NCBI GenBank assembly: GCA_011947345.1
Contig: JAAVTG010000043.1
Coordinates: 62,001 to 126,000 of the forward strand
Direction of reading: 5' to 3'
Source of the DNA: Phytophthora quininea
Lineage: Eukaryota > Oomycota > Peronosporomycetes > Peronosporales > Peronosporaceae
DNA length: 64,000 nucleotides
Below, piece by piece: positions 61,601-64,000 of this stretch. Each line of letters starts with the position of its first letter. The first letter of the stretch is position 1. Below the pieces are notes generated by a model. It was not told where the DNA came from, ran no database searches, and saw nothing but the letters and a program-made list of their open reading frames with translations. The position numbers were made by a program, and so were the translations under genes.

Positions 61601-62708
61601 CCCCTCCTCTCTGTTGTTAAGGAACTTCATTCTGGTACCTGTACTGGCCGTGTCACCCCATTTTCCTGCGTGCATAACCCGTATAGTGAAATGCATCTTG
61701 ATAAAGCAAGTAGGGCGTTCGTGCCCGTACAGGGGCATGCATGCCACGTCAGGGTGATCTGCTTCGTGGACCATGTAGCTGCGCTCGCTCGAAATTGTAA
61801 GAACCAGACGTACTAACTCCCCACAGAATCTCAGTGACGTAGAATCCCCTCCTCTCTGTTGTTAAGGAACTTCATTCTGGTACCTGTACTGGCCGTGTCA
61901 CCCCATTTTCCTGCGTGCATAACCCGTATAGTGAAATGCATCTTGATAAAGCAAGTAGGGCGTTCGTGCCCGTACAGGGGCATGCATGCCACGTCAGGGT
62001 GATCTGCTTCGTGGACCATGTAGCCGCGCTCGCTCGAAATTGTAAGAACCAGACGTACTAACTCCCCACAGAATCTCAGTGACGTAGAATCCCCTCCTCT
62101 CTGTTGTTAAGGAACTTCATTCTGGTACCTGTACTGGCCGTGTCACCCCATTTTCCTGCGTGCATAACCCGTATAGTGAAATGCATCTTGATAAAGCAAG
62201 TAGGGCGTTCGTGCCCGTACAGGGGCATGCATGCCACGTCAGGGTGATCTGCTTCGTGGACCATGTAGCTGCGCTCGCTCGAAATTGTAAGAACCAGACG
62301 TACTAACTCCCCACAGAATCTCAGTGACGTAGAATCCCCTCCTCTCTGTTGTTAAGGAACTTCATTCTGGTACCTGTACTGGCCGTGTCACCCCATTTTC
62401 CTGCGTGCATAACCCGTATAGTGAAATGCATCTTGATAAAGCAAGTAGGGCGTTCGTGCCCGTACAGGGGCATGCATGCCACGTCAGGGTGATCTGCTTC
62501 GTGGACCATGTAGCTGCGCTCGCTCGAAATTGTAAGAACCAGACGTACTAACTCCCCACAGAATCTCAGTGACGTAGAATCCTCCTCTCTGTTGCTAAGG
62601 AACTTCATTCTGGTACCTGTACTGGCCGTGTCACCCCATTTTCCTGCGTGCATAACCCGTATAGTGAAATGCATCTTGATAAAGCAAGTAGGGCGTTCGT
62701 GCCCGTAT
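40689..62708. repeat. 22-kb satellite array, about 90 head-to-tail units of 244/245 bp
   Basis: One unit is repeated almost without change. By reading spacing I count 89 full units plus a partial unit at each end. Two main forms differ only by three or four Gs in cgtacaggg(g)catgcatgcc: 31 units have three (244 bp) and 58 have four (245 bp). Rare variants include a three-base loss near 40990, a single T-to-C at 43108, a three-base loss near 57940, an added C near 58637, two-base losses near 59891 and 60135 and 62581, and T-to-C changes at 60638 and 62595, and at 61534 and 62024. Each unit has the 12-base palindrome ggcatgcatgcc and a small tgccc/gggca hairpin. No tRNA, 5S or other RNA gene was recognised in the unit. 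Both array ends fall in the same cgtgcccgta site. Confidence 0.95.
59673..60305 (-). repeat. Divergent 243-bp satellite units giving an 81-residue periodic open frame
   Basis: Two adjacent units have lost two Cs (tcccctcctc becomes tcctcctc) and are 243 bp, a multiple of three. This opens one minus-strand frame of 210 codons across units, with an 81-residue period. Another such unit near 62581 gives a 153-codon frame that runs into the flank. I treat these frames as by-products of unit length, not genes; no domain is recognised. Confidence 0.6.
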
Positions 62709-62714
62709 AGGAGC

Positions 62715-64000
62715 ACTGGGGTGCAGCAATCACACCGATTCCACATGATCAGACCTCGCGTCCATTGAGCGAGCAGGAACATGAACCGTTGATGATGCTG
62801 AGTGGATCTTTCTCAGGAGCAGCTAATCGGTGGGCGATAGTGGAAAAGTAGCGTACGCGATAGTCGAAATGCATAGACGTGCAGACTATCTGCTTCATCG
62901 GCAAGATGGATTCGCTCTTTTCACTGACCATCGAAATCTACGCTACATCTTTGATCCTCACAGCGTTTTAACTTCAGTCCCGAAGTACACGGCGGATAAA
63001 CCCCACCGCTGGTCTCTACTGCTAATGGGCTACAAGTATGAGATCTACGACATTGCCGGTGATGAAAACGTGTGGGCTGACCTGCTATCGAGATGGGAGT
63101 CCACCCTCAAAACAGTTTGTGTCATTCGGCATGTCCCTCTGCCTCTGCCACCGCAGCTAGATGACGCGTTCGTGTGACCGACGCTAAAAGCACTGATTGC
63201 TGTACAAAGTTCAAGCGAACCACCATCTTTTTGCACTCGTCAGAGAGCGGATTCACTGTGGAAGGATCAACACGGCCGGATCTGGATCCCTGACGACGCC
63301 ACCAATTTACAAGTGCAAATATGTGTGGTAGGTAATTTTGGAATTGCTGGACATCGTGGAAGCGTGGTGACATTAAAGCAGATTAGCGAGCACTTTGTCT
63401 GGTCCGGTATGGACAGCGACGTGGAATTTTTCGTTCAGCATTGCCTGCATTGTGCCAGCACATCGAGTGGTCCGCCCCAGCAGCGTCTGTTTGGAGAAAC
63501 AATATATGCCGAGCACCCAAACGAGCTCATACACTGGGATTTTCTCTACATGGGGAAGAGTGACACGGGTCAGAGCTACGTGTTAGTGATTAAAGATGAC
63601 GCATCGAAGTACGTGTGGCTCATACCATCCATTGCAGCGGATGCATGTACGATGTACAACGCCCTCCTCGACTGGTTCGCTGCATTCGGTGTGTGTCGAA
63701 CCTGGGTGAGCGACCAGGGTACGCACTTTCGTAACAAAACAATTGAAGCTCTTCAACACGCTATCGGAGCTCACCATCATTTCACTACGGCGAGGTGCCC
63801 GTGGGCAAATGGTACAGTAGAGGTGGTAATGCGTGAAACTTTGCGCTGTTGCAGAGCGCTCCTTTCCGAGCGGAGATTGCCGACCAAGGAGTGGCCGAGA
63901 GTTATCAAGATCATGCAGATGGTGTTGAATCACACACCGTCTCCAGCCTTGGGCGGTGTGGCCCCAGTTACAGCGATGACGGGTCTTAAGGCAATGGGTC
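62715..64000 (+). mobile_element. Ty3/Gypsy retrotransposon pol fragment: RNase H and integrase
   Basis: Begins abruptly next to the satellite and continues past the window edge. The RNase H part (about 62740-63170) reads LSGSFSGAANRWAIVEK, FALFTDHRNLRYIFDP and IAGDENVWADLLSRW, typical of oomycete Gypsy elements; a base is missing at 62849. At 63175-63177 an in-frame TGA follows AFV where relatives usually have Trp. Integrase follows, listed separately. The reverse transcriptase palm, protease and gag upstream are absent, replaced by the satellite, and no long terminal repeat was seen. Confidence 0.85.
63178..64000 (+). CDS. Gypsy integrase, open to the window edge
   Basis: Catalyses insertion of retrotransposon cDNA. 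The frame is open from 63178 through 64000, so the 3' end lies outside. A zinc-binding H-H-C-C region (GHRG...H...C-x2-C, about 63345-63455) precedes the catalytic core. The acidic triad is present as Asp in HWDFL (63538), Asp in SDQGTHF (63712) and Glu in NGTVE (63820), giving D-x57-D-x35-E, the canonical DD35E spacing. Apart from the upstream TGA at 63175, the domain looks intact, which suggests fairly recent activity or a nearby functional relative. Confidence 0.85.

Noticed and set aside
40829..62321. Dozens of 61- and 62-codon open frames in the array, on both strands
   Set aside because: They recur once per unit because the unit repeats; which strand shows one depends only on the three- or four-G variant. 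There is no start context, domain or conservation beyond the repeat itself.
40689..62708. CRISPR-like regular array
   Set aside because: Units are identical end to end with no unique spacers, the unit is 244 bp, and the genome is eukaryotic.
40689..62708. Array of tRNA, 5S rRNA, snRNA or spliced-leader genes
   Set aside because: I looked for A-box and B-box pairs, 5S-like segments and snRNA-like motifs in the unit on both strands and found no convincing match.

Overview
This is nuclear DNA from an oomycete, most likely Phytophthora or a close relative. The reasons are Crinkler (CRN)-like effector genes, short GT-AG introns of about 45-80 bases, a near-perfect oomycete Inr-FPR core promoter (20673-20691), a WRKY19-like Cys/His-repeat protein, a folate-biopterin-type transporter, flagellar genes (CFAP100, MEIG1) and hAT and Ty3/Gypsy elements.

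Layout. From 1 to 11 kb is an accessory region: three related, broken CRN-like genes (window edge to 0.73 kb, 5.95-6.92 kb, 8.54-10.84 kb), a Cys/His-repeat protein (0.88-2.86 kb), a hAT transposase (3.68-5.27 kb) and decayed sequence. From 11.3 to 13.0 kb are a ubiquitin-RING fusion and its decayed tandem copy. From 13.2 to 39.8 kb is a dense block of conserved genes: a DUF300/TMEM184 membrane protein, a five-PDZ scaffold, an intron-rich membrane protein, an Old Yellow Enzyme, CFAP100, a CRN-like fragment, TFIIE alpha, an unassigned small protein, a giant armadillo-repeat protein, a leucine-rich-repeat protein, an FBT/MFS transporter, LSM6, a four-Myb-repeat protein, MEIG1 and a tail-anchored TPR protein. 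From 40.69 to 62.71 kb the window is one satellite array of about 90 near-identical 244/245-bp units. It abuts a Ty3/Gypsy pol fragment (RNase H, then DD35E integrase) that runs off the right edge.

How the genes relate. There are no operons. CFAP100 and MEIG1 both serve motile flagella, and the armadillo protein and the small protein beside it could too (inference). TFIIE alpha, LSM6 and the Myb protein are general expression factors. The CRN-like genes are candidate secreted effectors with ubiquitin-like headers, NTPase and nuclease-like parts, and they sit near mobile DNA.

Caveat on breaks. Most long genes change frame one or more times, and the breaks that can be placed usually sit in a homopolymer that looks one base short. 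I read this as consensus error in a long-read assembly, so most conserved genes here are probably intact. The large internal deletion in the CRN-like copy at 5.95-6.92 kb and the decay at 12.6-13.0 kb cannot be explained this way. All frame, intron and copy-number calls were made by eye.
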